A stretch of DNA of 64,000 nt from NCBI GenBank assembly GCA_949825045.1, contig OX463808.1:27961674-28025673 (forward strand), read 5' to 3'. Position 1 is the first letter of the stretch, and each line of letters starts with the position of its first letter. The notes beneath the pieces are model-generated. The model saw only the letters and a program-made list of their open reading frames with translations. It did no database searches and had not been told where the DNA came from. This DNA comes from Argyresthia goedartella (Eukaryota > Arthropoda > Insecta > Lepidoptera > Argyresthiidae). The translations under genes and the position numbers were made by a program. Shown here one piece after another: positions 20,901-30,509 of this stretch.

Positions 20901-23122
20901 GTAATTATCAAGTCGGCGACGTCGTCATGATCCATGATGAACATCTACCCCCAGGCAAGTGGGCGATGGGTCGAGTTACGGAATTGCACCAAGGCAAAGA
21001 CGGATACGTACGTGTCGTTACGCTGAAAACGAAGAATGGATTTTTAAAACGGCCTGTTGTAAAAACTTCACCTTTACTGGAGAACGACGATAAGGATCAA
21101 GATGCGGGACCTCAGAGCCAGAAGGTAGAACCACGTCAATCAAGTGACGTAGTTACAGCTACCCTACAGAGACCGACGCGAACAAGTGCGATCAGTCCTA
21201 TCCAGTTCAAACTCAGTGCAGTTGTTACAGCCTTATTTTTGCTGCTAACATTCGTATGCGATTCTCACTGCAACACAAATGTGACCCAATTCAGACAAGG
21301 ACAAGCTATATACTTCGACAAGATCTCAGATATGATGCTGATTAAAGACGAGTGGAAAATTGTCGCCTATTATAACTTGCAACCTTATTGGGATGGAATA
21401 GACGCATTCAACAAATACACAAAAACGCTCCAACAGACATGTATTATGATACGGGAGCAAGCCCACTGTGATGTCATACTACTTCAATTACGGCACGGAT
21501 TCTCCGAACTAGAGTACTACGACCAAGTATTACTTACTCAGCACACGTCGAGCACGCGACTTGCCAGACAGCGCCGGCGCCGTGGCCTTATCAATGGTGT
21601 CGGGTATCTCGCTAATGGATTGTTTGGAATATTGGATGAGAATTTCGCTGAACAATACAGGAAAGACATCGCTCTAGTTCGAGACAATCAGAGACACATA
21701 GCATCGCTTTGGAAAAATCAGACCTCAATTATAGAGGCAGAGTTCAATTTATTAAAGGGAGCCGAAAATACTATGGAAAAGCAACGCAAGATGATTAACC
21801 AACATATAAATGCAATAGAGGAATCCGTAAAGCAACTGAAAGATGAAGCCCAACGAAATCGCATCATTAGTTCCTTTAACATGGGAGCGACAACAGCAAG
21901 CAACATGCTATTCAGTTTACGGAATATTCAAAACACGTTATTAGATACTATCACCGATCTACACCACGGTCGGTTCGATTACCACTTGATAACTCCCGAA
22001 CAACTCACCCAGGAATTGACGACGATTGCAAGCCATTTACCCAAAGATGTGTCGCTGCCGCTGGAGAACTTTCACACAGAAGTTTACAAGAGTTACAGAT
22101 TATTACAAGTAAAATCAAGATTTTTGGAAGACGTACTTCTTTTCGAAATAAAACTGCCACTCATCAGTCGAGACAGTTATGAAATTATGAAAATGATACC
22201 GATACCAGAAGCGAAAGGACAGCAAGCAATCACTGTTGTCCCAATATCGGATTACATTGCGCTAAACATGAAAAAGGACATTTACATTCCTTTGACCGAG
22301 ACCGACATCAGTTTCTGTTTGGTTCTATATCAAACTCATTATTGTCAACTCCTGAAACCAGAGTATCACCTAAAAGACGACAAGAGTTTTTGTGACCTGG
22401 AAGCTGCAGAATGTACAACAATGAGCAAGACATGCAGAAATAAATGGCAAGAGGTCAACAGCGTAAATACATACCTATATTTTTGCTGTAATCGGTGTCA
22501 AGTCCGAACAATATGCGAAGATCAGGTGACAACCCATCAGCTGAGCAATAGCGGTATAATACATGTGAGTCCGAACTGCGTCATAAAAACGGATAGTTTC
22601 ACTGTGACTCCACACAAAATTCAAACAAGTGAAATTAAATTAAAACCAGACATATATGCACCGAAGATTCCTCAGATAAATAACATCATCAACATTACCA
22701 TCCCTACCACTTTAGCACAGGATGATTCACAGGACATGCAACAACAATTGTCCTTGTTAGGAGAGAGGATAAATCAGCTGAAGCAAGCAGAAGTAATATC
22801 GACAGACCTCTCTTATCACGATGTTCATCACTACACTATGATTTATGTGGCTTGCGGAATCTTAGTCATTATTGGAATAATGACAATCATCAGAAAGCTG
22901 CAATGTGGATGGTTGGTGCACAGCACTGCGCCCCCCGCCCCCCCGCCGCCGGCCCCGACGCAGCCCGCGCCGCCCGCGCCTGCTCTGCCCCCGCTGTCCG
23001 CCGGCTACGCCCGTCCCACCGCGCACGCGAGCAACGCGGGCAACCACAGCATCGAGATACCTGCTATACACCCCCGCGCTGACAAGAACGCAAGGGTGCA
23101 ATTCAAGATTTCAGATTATTAG
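17936..23122 (+). CDS. BEL RT, RNase H, integrase and envelope (3' half of polyprotein)
   Basis: The frame is open from 17936; the first ATG is 18035, giving 1695 residues from there. RT: LRVVFNGSEKTS, VADIEKMFRQLWV (Asp codon 18314-18316) and the YMDD box (18542-18553). RNase H (about residues 345-490) contains HGYCDASQKAYA and VDSTAVLGWL. Integrase: His/Cys zinc finger (about 637-700), then catalytic Asp 20210-20212, Asp 20408-20410 and Glu 20567-20569. A DUF5641-like basic tail follows (about 925-1015). From about residue 1060 the frame runs directly into an envelope glycoprotein (separate entry). All catalytic residues are present, so only the upstream stop and the damaged 5' LTR appear disabling. 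Confidence 0.92.
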   Translation, partial: LPLKSTAESNLGQSKNKAIAQFLQLERKFSKHKMIASLYKEFVDEYLSLGHMKGARDDKKLEYFLPHHCVLREESTTTALRVVFNGSEKTSSGLSLNDLMYKGPNLQKDILVLILKWRQHRIAFVADIEKMFRQLWVHPEDQHLQKIIWRDYPHQLLQEYQLTTVTYGTKAAPFLAMMTLKQLAWDERLKYPEAAKVVEECFYMDDLLHGSDSVTAAKRLQEDLIQLMRSGGLNLRKWKSNHTALMQQDTNKGEGTENTYQFIQPESMKTLGLNWSSANDVFTFRSKIETTTDTKTVCTKRQLLSEIARLFDPLGWLTPISTQMKLLFQSVWNRNLQWDDKIPEDIHKEWIKIKQHISAINNLNIPRWLGTNTSSDIELHGYCDASQKAYACVIYCKLKICGQYQITLVAAKSRLVPHNKEITLPKLELCGAHLLATLMEKVQDSLSNHHIKMYGWVDSTAVLGWLQGQPQRWKPFVANRVQQITRVMPASCWRYVKSAENPADCASRGLNATQLQEHPLWWQGPTWLPTFDEKQRLSKLYSTDEEAKPTKASVQAVTRNSNLVTELLNKYSSYIKVVHVLSWLRRFISRKQDRKYEPYITLSESRQTTQMIIKDVQGKEFHDEINDLKNGKQVSSKSKIFSLTPFLDENGILRVGGRLKHAHINPEMKHPVILPQQSRLTELIILQAHEHTYHGGARITLSFIRQKYWILSGNKTTKQFIRRCITCKKHKPTKNNQIMGDLPEARIKPSRPFMHTGVDYTGHFYIKSNKGRGIKTTKGYVAVFVCMVTKAVHLELVSDLTTSSFLAAVRRMAARKGKPGHFYSDNGTTFVGANRCLQEEYQEIKELINDQFLGEIADMEITWHFNAPSWPSAGGLWEAAVKSFKFHLKRVVGDQRLTYEEFSTLLAQIEGCMNSRPLCPLSEDPEDLNYLTPAHFLTSGPTLTLVETEKDQRTRWYLTQKILQDLWKRWVSEYMIQLAARSKWKNPRRNYQVGDVVMIHDEHLPPGKWAMGRVTELHQGKDGYVRVVTLKTKNGFLKRPVVKTSPLLENDDKDQDAGPQSQKVEPRQSSDVVTATLQRPTRTSAISPIQFKLSAVVTALFLLLTFVCDSHCNTNVTQFRQGQAIYFDKISDMMLIKDEWKIVAYYNLQPYWDGIDAFNKYTKTLQQTCIMIREQAHCDVILLQLRHGFSELEYYDQVLLTQHTSSTRLARQRRRRGLINGVGYLANGLFGILDENFAEQYRKDIALVRDNQRHIASLWKNQTSIIEAEFNLLKGAENTMEKQRKMINQHINAIEESVKQLKDEAQRNRIISSFNMGATTASNMLFSLRNIQNTLLDTITDLHHGRFDYHLITPEQLTQELTTIASHLPKDVSLPLENFHTEVYKSYRLLQVKSRFLEDVLLFEIKLPLISRDSYEIMKMIPIPEAKGQQAITVVPISDYIALNMKKDIYIPLTETDISFCLVLYQTHYCQLLKPEYHLKDDKSFCDLEAAECTTMSKTCRNKWQEVNSVNTYLYFCCNRCQVRTICEDQVTTHQLSNSGIIHVSPNCVIKTDSFTVTPHKIQTSEIKLKPDIYAPKIPQINNIINITIPTTLAQDDSQDMQQQLSLLGERINQLKQAEVISTDLSYHDVHHYTMIYVACGILVIIGIMTIIRKLQCGWLVHSTAPPAPPPPAPTQPAPPAPALPPLSAGYARPTAHASNAGNHSIEIPAIHPRADKNARVQFKISDY
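21196..23119 (+). other. Envelope (baculovirus F-like) portion of the BEL polyprotein
   Basis: After the integrase tail comes a hydrophobic stretch (about 21205-21258) that could be an internal signal peptide. An ectodomain then carries a furin-type basic run (21566-21583) directly before a glycine-rich hydrophobic segment, the expected place of a fusion peptide. A heptad-rich region (about 21700-21850) and a Cys-rich region (about 22310-22520) follow. Next come a single transmembrane helix (about 22836-22898) and a cytoplasmic tail. This order is that of baculovirus F-type fusion proteins, from which BEL envelopes are known to derive. There is no separate start context, so expression would need splicing or cleavage by a signal peptidase. 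The tail (about 22921-23040) is proline/alanine-rich and very GC-rich, unlike the rest. No internal stop or frameshift is seen. Confidence 0.8.
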
Positions 23123-23223
23123 TGGTTCTGTGTTGATGTGATGTGCAATTTTATTAAGTTTCTTAAGGTTTAATTGACATGTATTAATTATTTAAGATTT
23201 TTCTCATCTCAGGCCCCGGAATA

Positions 23224-23459
23224 TGTACGATTCCATCGTGCATCGTCAGACTTAGTAGCGTCAGCATAAATGTCTAATTGTAGTTTTCATTATTTTGTAA
23301 GTTAGATTCATCGATCAGTTCACATTCGTCTATCAATAAGTGCGCACCAATTGTAATCATCATAAATAAAGTGATTTATCAAGTTATCACTCTTCTTTCC
23401 TGTTCCACCAATCATCATCAGTATCAAGTTTTAATGTACCGCCAGCAAGGGCTCGTACA
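23224..23459 (+). repeat. 3' LTR of the BEL element
   Basis: A 236-bp segment begins TGTACGA and ends TCGTACA, a perfect 7-bp terminal inversion with canonical TG...CA ends. Its last 32 bases equal 15118-15149. It contains an AATAAA signal near 23366. The start is inferred from the terminal inversion because the 5' LTR is too truncated to confirm it. Confidence 0.7.
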
Positions 23460-23464
23460 TTAAG

Positions 23465-23481
23465 TGGTCCTTCGAGCCGGA
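23465..23481 (+). other. tRNA-Tyr primer-site copy outside the 3' LTR
   Basis: TGGTCCTTCGAGCCGGA, 17 bases complementary to the tRNA-Tyr 3' end, follows the 3' LTR after the same ttaag spacer used at the 5' side. It is more complete than the internal primer site (11 bases). The next bases do not match the element's own leader. Confidence 0.75.
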
Positions 23482-23853
23482 GCTAAAAGGCTACTGACAT
23501 AGGTACGAGCATACCTAACTATTAAAATTATTATTTGAATTATTGTTTGTTATAATATAAGCGAACCCATTAAACAGGCGATTGATATACAGGGTCTCAC
23601 TCAATTTAATCAACCTCGCTTATTTTACGAAACAACTATCTCAGAAACAAATCTTAAACTGTTAACCATGTTTCAGCTAGCCTAGTGTGTGTGGCGCCTT
23701 AATATCCTTTGTTAACAAAGCTATTACTTTTTTGTATAGGTAGTTTAAATATAAAACACATTTATTTTGGCATTATTCTTTTATTGTTATAATTATTTAG
23801 AAAATTATTTATTTGGAAATTGCGTTTTTTTAAATTATTTTCCATCACCTCAC
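23482..23853. other. Unassigned AT-rich flank
   Basis: No coding or repeat family recognised. Confidence 0.35.
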
Positions 23854-23933
23854 AATCCCGACCTCTTGTAGCTTATCGGTTGACCAAGTGGAAAATCCCG
23901 ACCCCTTGAAGCTTATCGGTTGAACAAGTGGAA
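23854..23933. repeat. Tandem repeat, two 40-bp units
   Basis: Two adjacent units start AATCCCGACC and contain GCTTATCGGTTGA and AAGTGGA, with period 40 and a few mismatches. Confidence 0.85.
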
Positions 23934-26212
23934 TTATTATAAAAACAAATGAGCCGACTGCATTTTCTTTCAATACCACATACAAACTTTTGAATGCACC
24001 TGGAACGTACATGCAGTATAAAAGTAGCCGCACCAATAACTTTATAACCACATATCTCTGCCATTTTGAAAAAAATATTAAATTGACATGAATTGACAAA
24101 AAAAAACATATAATTATCGAACCTGCTCAATTTTTTTTACGAGAATCGGTTGAGAAATTAAACCAGGAGAGGAGAACATCCAGACAGACAGACATACGGA
24201 ATTATTTTTGCTCAAGCTTAAACGAAGACGTTTCGCTCGCGCTACGCGCTTGCTCAGTTACTTAATGCAACGCTATTATAATAACAGCCTGTATAATTAA
24301 TTATCTCATCTTGCACAAAGTTCACGTTTTGCTGAACTCGTTCGTACATTGTGTTTATCAATATCAGTTCTATATTTACAATTGGACGCTCTATCTACCA
24401 GACAAGTACTAACATGGGTATAAAATGATAGCGTATTGGTAAAGATCACGACACACGAACAAGACACACATGCCTATAAACATATTAACTAAGTAGGTAG
24501 CTCTAAATGGCTCATATAATTTAGAAATAATAATGGAGTATTTATTTTATAGTTGTAGTGACATAAGCACAGTATAATGACATAATGGTCTCCGCGGTTT
24601 CTTAATCCTATCTCATTAGGCGTTAGCCATTCGTCGGAGATATGATTCATGTACCATAATACAACTATTGTACATGAATGATTACTAATTCTATAGTGGA
24701 GACTACTACTACTATCTATTAGCAACTTTCATGAATACTAATTACTTGCTACTTTATGCTTTATTGCACTAAAACAGAAGATACAGATACATCAAAATGG
24801 AAACAAGAAACACTACTTACTTAGAACTCTGCAATTGTGCACTGAACTGCCTTCGGGTTCATAACCTGAGCAGCTTAAGACGGAGCTGTAGGCAAAATAG
24901 CCTTTTATAAAACATAAGCTACGCAAAATAATGAGTATTATTTTGGTTTGGTTCTCTAGCAGTATTAGTTAATCATGAGTGCAAGCATGGATTTGTGAAC
25001 GTAGAATCGTAATTTGGTAATTTTTGCTCGATAGAAAAGACTCACGAAGTTAACACAAAATTTGACTGTCACAAACAAAAGTTTTTACTGTTGAAATTAA
25101 TGTTAAACTGATGTACTTGATATTTTTTCAATTTTATAAAAAAAAATATACGATTATGTTGTACTGTTATTCCTCTATGGATCGGTGAATAAACTTTTTT
25201 AACATTTGAATTATTTTTCCTCTAGAACCACTATTTTTTAAATATTTACCGAAAATATCATTATTTTATAAGCTAATTATGAACTGAACTGCAACTCTGA
25301 ACAAACTCAACTCTAGTGCAAGTTTTCATGCATATTAACTCGTTTCCGCTTAATACCACCTTGTTAAGGGTTTTATAAACTTAATTTATTAATTCTGACC
25401 CAACCCCTAGGATACCTTGTGTCGTGAGAATAGAAAAAGTGTCATCTTTACTAACAAATAACCGTTTATTATAATATATAAAGATTACATATCATTATGT
25501 TTAAATATAGAACTATTTTTGTTTTCAAAGATAAGCGAAGGAGGTTATTGGCAGTTAAGGGCCTTTAATAAAAAGGAGGTACCATAGAGGTTGACGTGTC
25601 CGAATTGCACTTATAGTGCACGATGTAAAATGGCGGAAAACTCAGTTGATTCGTATTTTTTACTATTTTGATACTAATTAGGAATTAGGAATTCGATAGT
25701 AACAGAAGAAAAAGAAGAATAAAATAAAATATTCACAATACACATAAATGGTTTTATTTTTGATAAAAGCACTATACACGCTTTGATACGCCCTCGTATT
25801 ATAGCCGGACCTCGCCTTCGGTTAGGCCGGCTAAATCATACTCGTCCAGGATGGCTTGCTTACTGGTCTCTCAAGTAATGTACTATTACTTCGCTAATCT
25901 AAAACCTAAAAATGAAATCGTAGGTACATAAAAGCTAGAAAAAATAAAAACTTAAAACACACATGTCTCACACTTGTCACATGTTGAGATTTCAACCCTC
26001 GCCCTCAGTCCTCGCGATAGTGATTCGGGAGCAAGGCATAAAAGATTGTTTAGCAAGGAAGTAAAGAACTACTTTTAAGGCGAGAGTGTTTTTTGACTCC
26101 TGAGCCTATTCAAGTTTAAAATAGATTTTTCACACCTTTCATTCGGAAAAGAAAGTTTTGCTCCACGACAAGAGGGAGCCACATACTATTTTTCTGTTTA
26201 AGCTACTTTTTT
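23934..26212. other. Unassigned; one common-repeat tail
   Basis: At about 24145-24262 the sequence (gagaacat, a gacagacagacatacg run, aattatttttgctcaagctt, then cgtttcgctcgcgctacgcgc) resembles the tail of a frequent moth repeat. I see nothing else that can be assigned. Confidence 0.35.
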
Positions 26213-27245
26213 ACAATGTGCCAATTGAACGTAGCTGATAACGGGTTGATAAGACGAGTTTATATGGCACTCTGTCAATCTGTGCTAACATACTGCATCA
26301 CCTCGTGGGGAGGCGGACCAAAAACATCTATCCTGCAATTGGAACGTGCTCAAAGAGCTGTACTGAAAGTCTCCACTTTCCGTCCCCTCCTCTTTCCTAC
26401 TGATATCCTTTATAATTCCTGTGACGTGCGTACGGTAAGGCAACTATTTTTGTACCATATTGTTTTAAAACAGCATTCATCTTTGGCTTATAATCAATCT
26501 CTACTGACCAGACGGCGTAAGGATAGGGTATGCTTAGAGTTATTATTTTTCAAAACTTCCTTCGCTCATAAATTTTTCTGCTTCCTCGGTCCTTTCCTGT
26601 ATAATAGAATAAACAGAATAATAGATATTTATTCTCTCACCTTTTAGAAATTAAAAATAACGCTTTATAAAACATTAAAATCACTTGACTATGATAAAAT
26701 GGAGGACTTTCTTAAAATTAAAAATTAACAACCTACAACCTATATCTACCTAATATGTATTTATACATTCATACAAGGTTTTGTGCCTTATATTACTTAA
26801 TAATCCTTTTTGTGTAAAAGTCTGGCGCCCACACATTATAGACATAGTTGAATTAAATATTAATCTCACACACCCTCTCACACACACTAACTCACATTCA
26901 TACGACACATAGACAGGTTCATTCTCTCCCTTTTTTCTCTACTTTTTTTTATTTTTTTTGGTGTTAAAATTGTCTCTTACAGTTTAAATAGTGTCAACAA
27001 GTTTTATTTAATTATTCAGTATTTGTGTTTGATCTATATAACTTAAATTAGCAAATCGTATTGTATGGGAAGTGCACTGTAGCCTGAAATACAGATTTAT
27101 ACCTAGCTCAGGCTCGGATGCTCCAATTATTATGTATCACAATTTTAGCTAAGTACCTTATAATGTAACTTTTTCTGACCGTGTTTCTGTTAAATAAATA
27201 AATATTATTATTATTATTATTATTATTATAAATATTATTATTATA
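26213..27245 (+). mobile_element. LINE B 3' fragment
   Basis: Plus-strand fragment with the ORF2 C-terminal region and the full 3' UTR, ending in an ATT/TTA microsatellite (about 27204-27245). Its 3' UTR matches the complement of 538-1005. Confidence 0.85.
26216..26647 (+). pseudogene. LINE B ORF2, C-terminal fragment
   Basis: 143 codons downstream of the RT core: RVYMALCQSVLTYCITSWGG, then AQRAVLKVSTFRPL and a region with LTRRRKDRV, ending at IDIYSLTF. It overlaps the C-terminal part of the copy at 1006-2366 and shows what that copy has lost (the segment before KVSTF). No catalytic domain is present; it is a 5'-truncated relic. Confidence 0.85.
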
Positions 27246-28997
27246 CAGATCAGATTAGATTAGATTGATAAAATAATCGATTGTAATTTCTTCGTAATCG
27301 ATTAAAATTGAACATGTATCAAGTTTTAACTTTAACAAAGTTATTTGAAAATTTACGGTTTTTTTTTATGAAAATGTCACAATAAATTGCATGTTTTACT
27401 GAAATCAAAACTATCGATGACCGTTATTGTGATAAAATGAATATTGATATCCGATACCGTTGTAATATTCGATTCAATTATTTTTACACATTGGTGACCT
27501 TTCCATAATCCTTCACAATCTGCTGTAGTAAAAAAAAACAATATTTTCGTTGTTCGATTACTGTATGTGAAAGTAAAGTAGTGGTGAAAGTATATTTCAA
27601 AGTATAGTTATTTAATTATTTTTAAAGCATTTTATTTAAATTTTCCTCATAGTCGGTGTAAAAAGTTGTTTGTGTCACTCAGGAGGAAAATTATTTTCGT
27701 CTTGGGCGTGAACGCTTGAATCCTTCGTTACGCTCAGGATTCAATGTACCGCCCTCGCCGTAAATGCATCATTTTGCCACAAATAACTATTACTCCTGAG
27801 ATAGACTCTCTATTTTTTATCACCTTCTATGAAAAAATAAGTAAGATAATAATAATAATAATAGACAAGTTGTGAATAAGAATGACATTTATTTGCACAA
27901 CTGGTGACTGCAAAATTTCATAATCAGAAGTTAATATTTATATTAGAACAATGATGGAAATGCATCCTACAGTTGTATTAGTACCATCCGTTACAGTTCT
28001 AGATTTATTTACCGTAGGAACGTGGCTGCTGCACCAAGTATTTCCTTCCGATTTGGGCAACGGGGAGGCGCCGATGGTTATTTTAAAGTTTGTTTTATTT
28101 TCTACAAATCGGTGCCTAATTTACATTAGATTCTTGAGCTTACAGCTTCACATATCCTTCAGCTGTAGAAGATTTTCATCTTTCATGTCTGTTCAAAACA
28201 AACATGTCCACTCTTAAATCTGCTCAGAGATTAGTGTTCTCCGAAAATAATGAAATTAGCTTAGCAATAGGTAAAGTTAATAATGGGTTGTCTTATACAG
28301 TTGCCGTTATGGTAACGGATAAAGAATCGATTGGTTTTTATTACAGATGGGCGAAGTTTCTGGTACTTTTCCACACTAAATTTATACTCTCCTTGGATGA
28401 TAAAATAATAAAGGTTCCATCGATTTTGGTTTTTGTGTCTTCTGACTTAATCAAAAGGAATTCATTCGAGTGAGTTTCGACATCATCGATCGTTAGATTA
28501 ATTAACTAATTGCTTCGACAAGGTCCATGAATTCCAAATATCAACACCATCTGTTACAAAAACAAATAAAGTACGATTTATACATTTAGACACACTGATA
28601 TTGGCGTCATTTTCATATTCTTATTCTTATTCTTGCATTTGTTAGGAGGCCCATTTCATAGGGTGCCTCATTAAAAAAAAACACCTTTTGGCTGAAAAGC
28701 ACCTTCGATTTCTTTGGTCTATGCCCCTCTGATGGTCTTTTCATAAAAGCTAATCATTTTGTGTACGTTTCTACTCGTATTTTAATATATTTAATGGTGC
28801 TGACTGTGTATTTTACCATGGAATATATACTCCACAGAGTCAAAGATTGTTTCAATTTTGCCAAATCTTAAAAATAGGTTAAATAACATTTTTCAGAAAA
28901 ATACTTCACCTCCAAGTTTTTCCACAAGATGGAATTTTTCATGCTTAACCATATTTTCCACCTGCTTTCGTTGGTACCAGATTTTGATTAATTCTTA
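27246..28997. other. Unassigned; two small open frames of unknown origin
   Basis: Two overlapping plus-strand frames (27951-28217, 88 codons; 28204-28473, 89 codons) have ATG starts and ordinary-looking composition, but I recognise no domain and they may be chance. A (TAA)n run lies at about 27846-27860. No other signal is seen. Confidence 0.2.
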
Positions 28998-29165
28998 TCA
29001 AAACAAATCAAATATATTTATTACTGTAGATTTTACATATACTTAGCAATCGTGATTTTTTATCACTTTTCTACATTGGGCCACCGTGGGAGACGAGGGC
29101 ATAGAAACACCCACAGATCGATTTTCAGATCTCTTTTATGTTTAACTATGCTTAACTAATGGTTA
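28998..29165 (-). mobile_element. LINE A 3' UTR fragment, minus
   Basis: Contains tttattactgtag, then acatatacttagcaa and the cacccacagatcgatttt block of the LINE A 3' end. It is diverged from the other copies. Confidence 0.8.
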
Positions 29166-29204
29166 TGCTTAACTAATACAAATATTATATATAAAAAAGG
29201 GATA

Positions 29205-29506
29205 TTACAATGTTCAAGATTACTTAAATGACAGGACTGTATGGGGTTAATCTAGCTTAACACAGGCCTTGCTGTTAATAATTTTGTAATTATTTATTCC
29301 TGCTTATTAATCATAATAATTAAATTTTTCATATTTGTAAAAGTTAAGCACAACCTATTTTTAAAAGAGATTTAAAAATCAATCTGTGGGAGTTTCTACG
29401 CCCTTCTTCTCCCACAGTGGTCCAATGTAGAGAAGAGGCAAAGTTGACGTTTGCTAAGTATATGTAAATATCTACAGTAATAAAGTACTTTGACTTTGAC
29501 TTTGAA
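29205..29506 (+). mobile_element. LINE A 3' UTR fragment, plus
   Basis: The same 3' UTR in the opposite orientation, ending with two to three tactttgactttgac units. Together with 28998-29165 it forms a diverged inverted pair of about 150-bp arms. Confidence 0.85.
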
Positions 29507-29514
29507 AATTACAA

Positions 29515-29863
29515 TAATAATTATCATAATTATTTAGAAGAAATAAATAATTACAAAATTATTACCAGCAAGGTCTGTGTTGAGCTAGATTAACCCCATA
29601 CCGTCCCGTCATTTAAGTAATCTTGAACATTGTTATATCCCATTTTCGACAAAGTCACTTTAACATGCTTTTAAATTGATCAAATGGCAATTTCAAAATC
29701 TCCAGAGGTATTGCGGTAGAGAATGCACTGAGCCTGGAATGAATTGCTAACCTTCGCGAGTCTAAACCGGGGCGCAACTAGTCTGTGATTATTTCTTAGG
29801 ATAACATTACAGCTAAAGCTTAATTTGGAAAATGTAGTAACGTTCTTGCGTACATACATTATA
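29515..29863 (-). mobile_element. LINE A 3' fragment interrupted by a MITE
   Basis: Minus-strand LINE A: 3' UTR start and the ORF2 C-terminus (RNNHRLVAPRFRLAKVSNSF), matching 33751-34020. It stops at 29863, where a MITE has inserted at the TA of the LINE sequence tacatacattata. Confidence 0.85.
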
Positions 29864-30247
29864 CAGGGTGATTTCAGGGTCGTGGTCCCAACCATTTTTT
29901 TCTGACTCAGTAAATGATTGCGATGCTACCTGTATATATTTTAATTGAAACAAAGATGATTCGTTATTTACGTATTTTTATTTAAAAATTATTATTGACT
30001 CAAAATGCGTGGTCACCCTACTTTTAATATTACACCTTTTTAGAAAACAAACTCTCTGATAGAATTTTTAATAATTGAAATAAGTTTTCTTGGGAAATAG
30101 TAGGGTGACCATGATCACGAATTATCGCAGTTTTTTTTGCAGATTAAAATAAGTCGCTGGTGTACTGTTAGTCCTAACCTATCGGGATCCTTAGGAGAAA
30201 GTAAGTTAAATGCTTCTTTCTTGCTCCACGACCCCGTAATCACCCTG
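29864..30247. mobile_element. MITE with CAGGGTG ends
   Basis: 384 bp, flanked by TA on both sides. The terminal inverted repeats match at about 20 of 22 positions: CAGGGTGATTTCAGGGTC on the left, and the complement on the right reads CAGGGTGATTACGGGGTC. A second inner inverted pair (ggtcaccctact near 30011 and agtagggtgacc near 30100) lies inside. It has no coding capacity. Confidence 0.85.
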
Positions 30248-30509
30248 TATTTGTTTATAACGTGCGGGCTGGGATTGGGTGTGGGGCCTCGGGATTCTTG
30301 GGGGATTCGGAAAACCGATTCTTCCGCTTATTCCGCTTGGAGGTGATAGATCATTTGCCAACGTGTGCTGGTAGAGAGTGGAGCTGAGGGTTGGAGAGAG
30401 ATGGAGGTATCCTGTAATTGCGGAGAGTGCGGGGGAAAATAATCGGTGTTGGAGCTGGTTCGGGGGGGGGGGATGCACTCCAGCAATAATGGTTCTGAAC
30501 TGAGGTGAA
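30248..30509. other. Unassigned, moderately GC-rich stretch
   Basis: Contains a G10 run near 30464-30473. No gene recognised. Confidence 0.35.

Larger units (their letters stand above)
15118..23459 (+). mobile_element. BEL/Pao LTR retrotransposon with envelope gene
   Basis: Order: truncated 5' LTR (15118-15149), primer site (15155), leader, gag-protease (15566-17935), RT-RNase H-integrase-envelope (17936-23122), 3' LTR (23224-23459). Gag with a DUF1759-like region, the DQGS protease, the YMDD reverse transcriptase and the DUF5641-like tail after integrase are hallmarks of BEL/Pao. The added envelope makes it an errantivirus-like or endogenous-retrovirus-like member, as known for Roo-type BEL elements. 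It is nearly complete, but one stop codon splits the polyprotein and most of the 5' LTR is gone. Confidence 0.93.
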
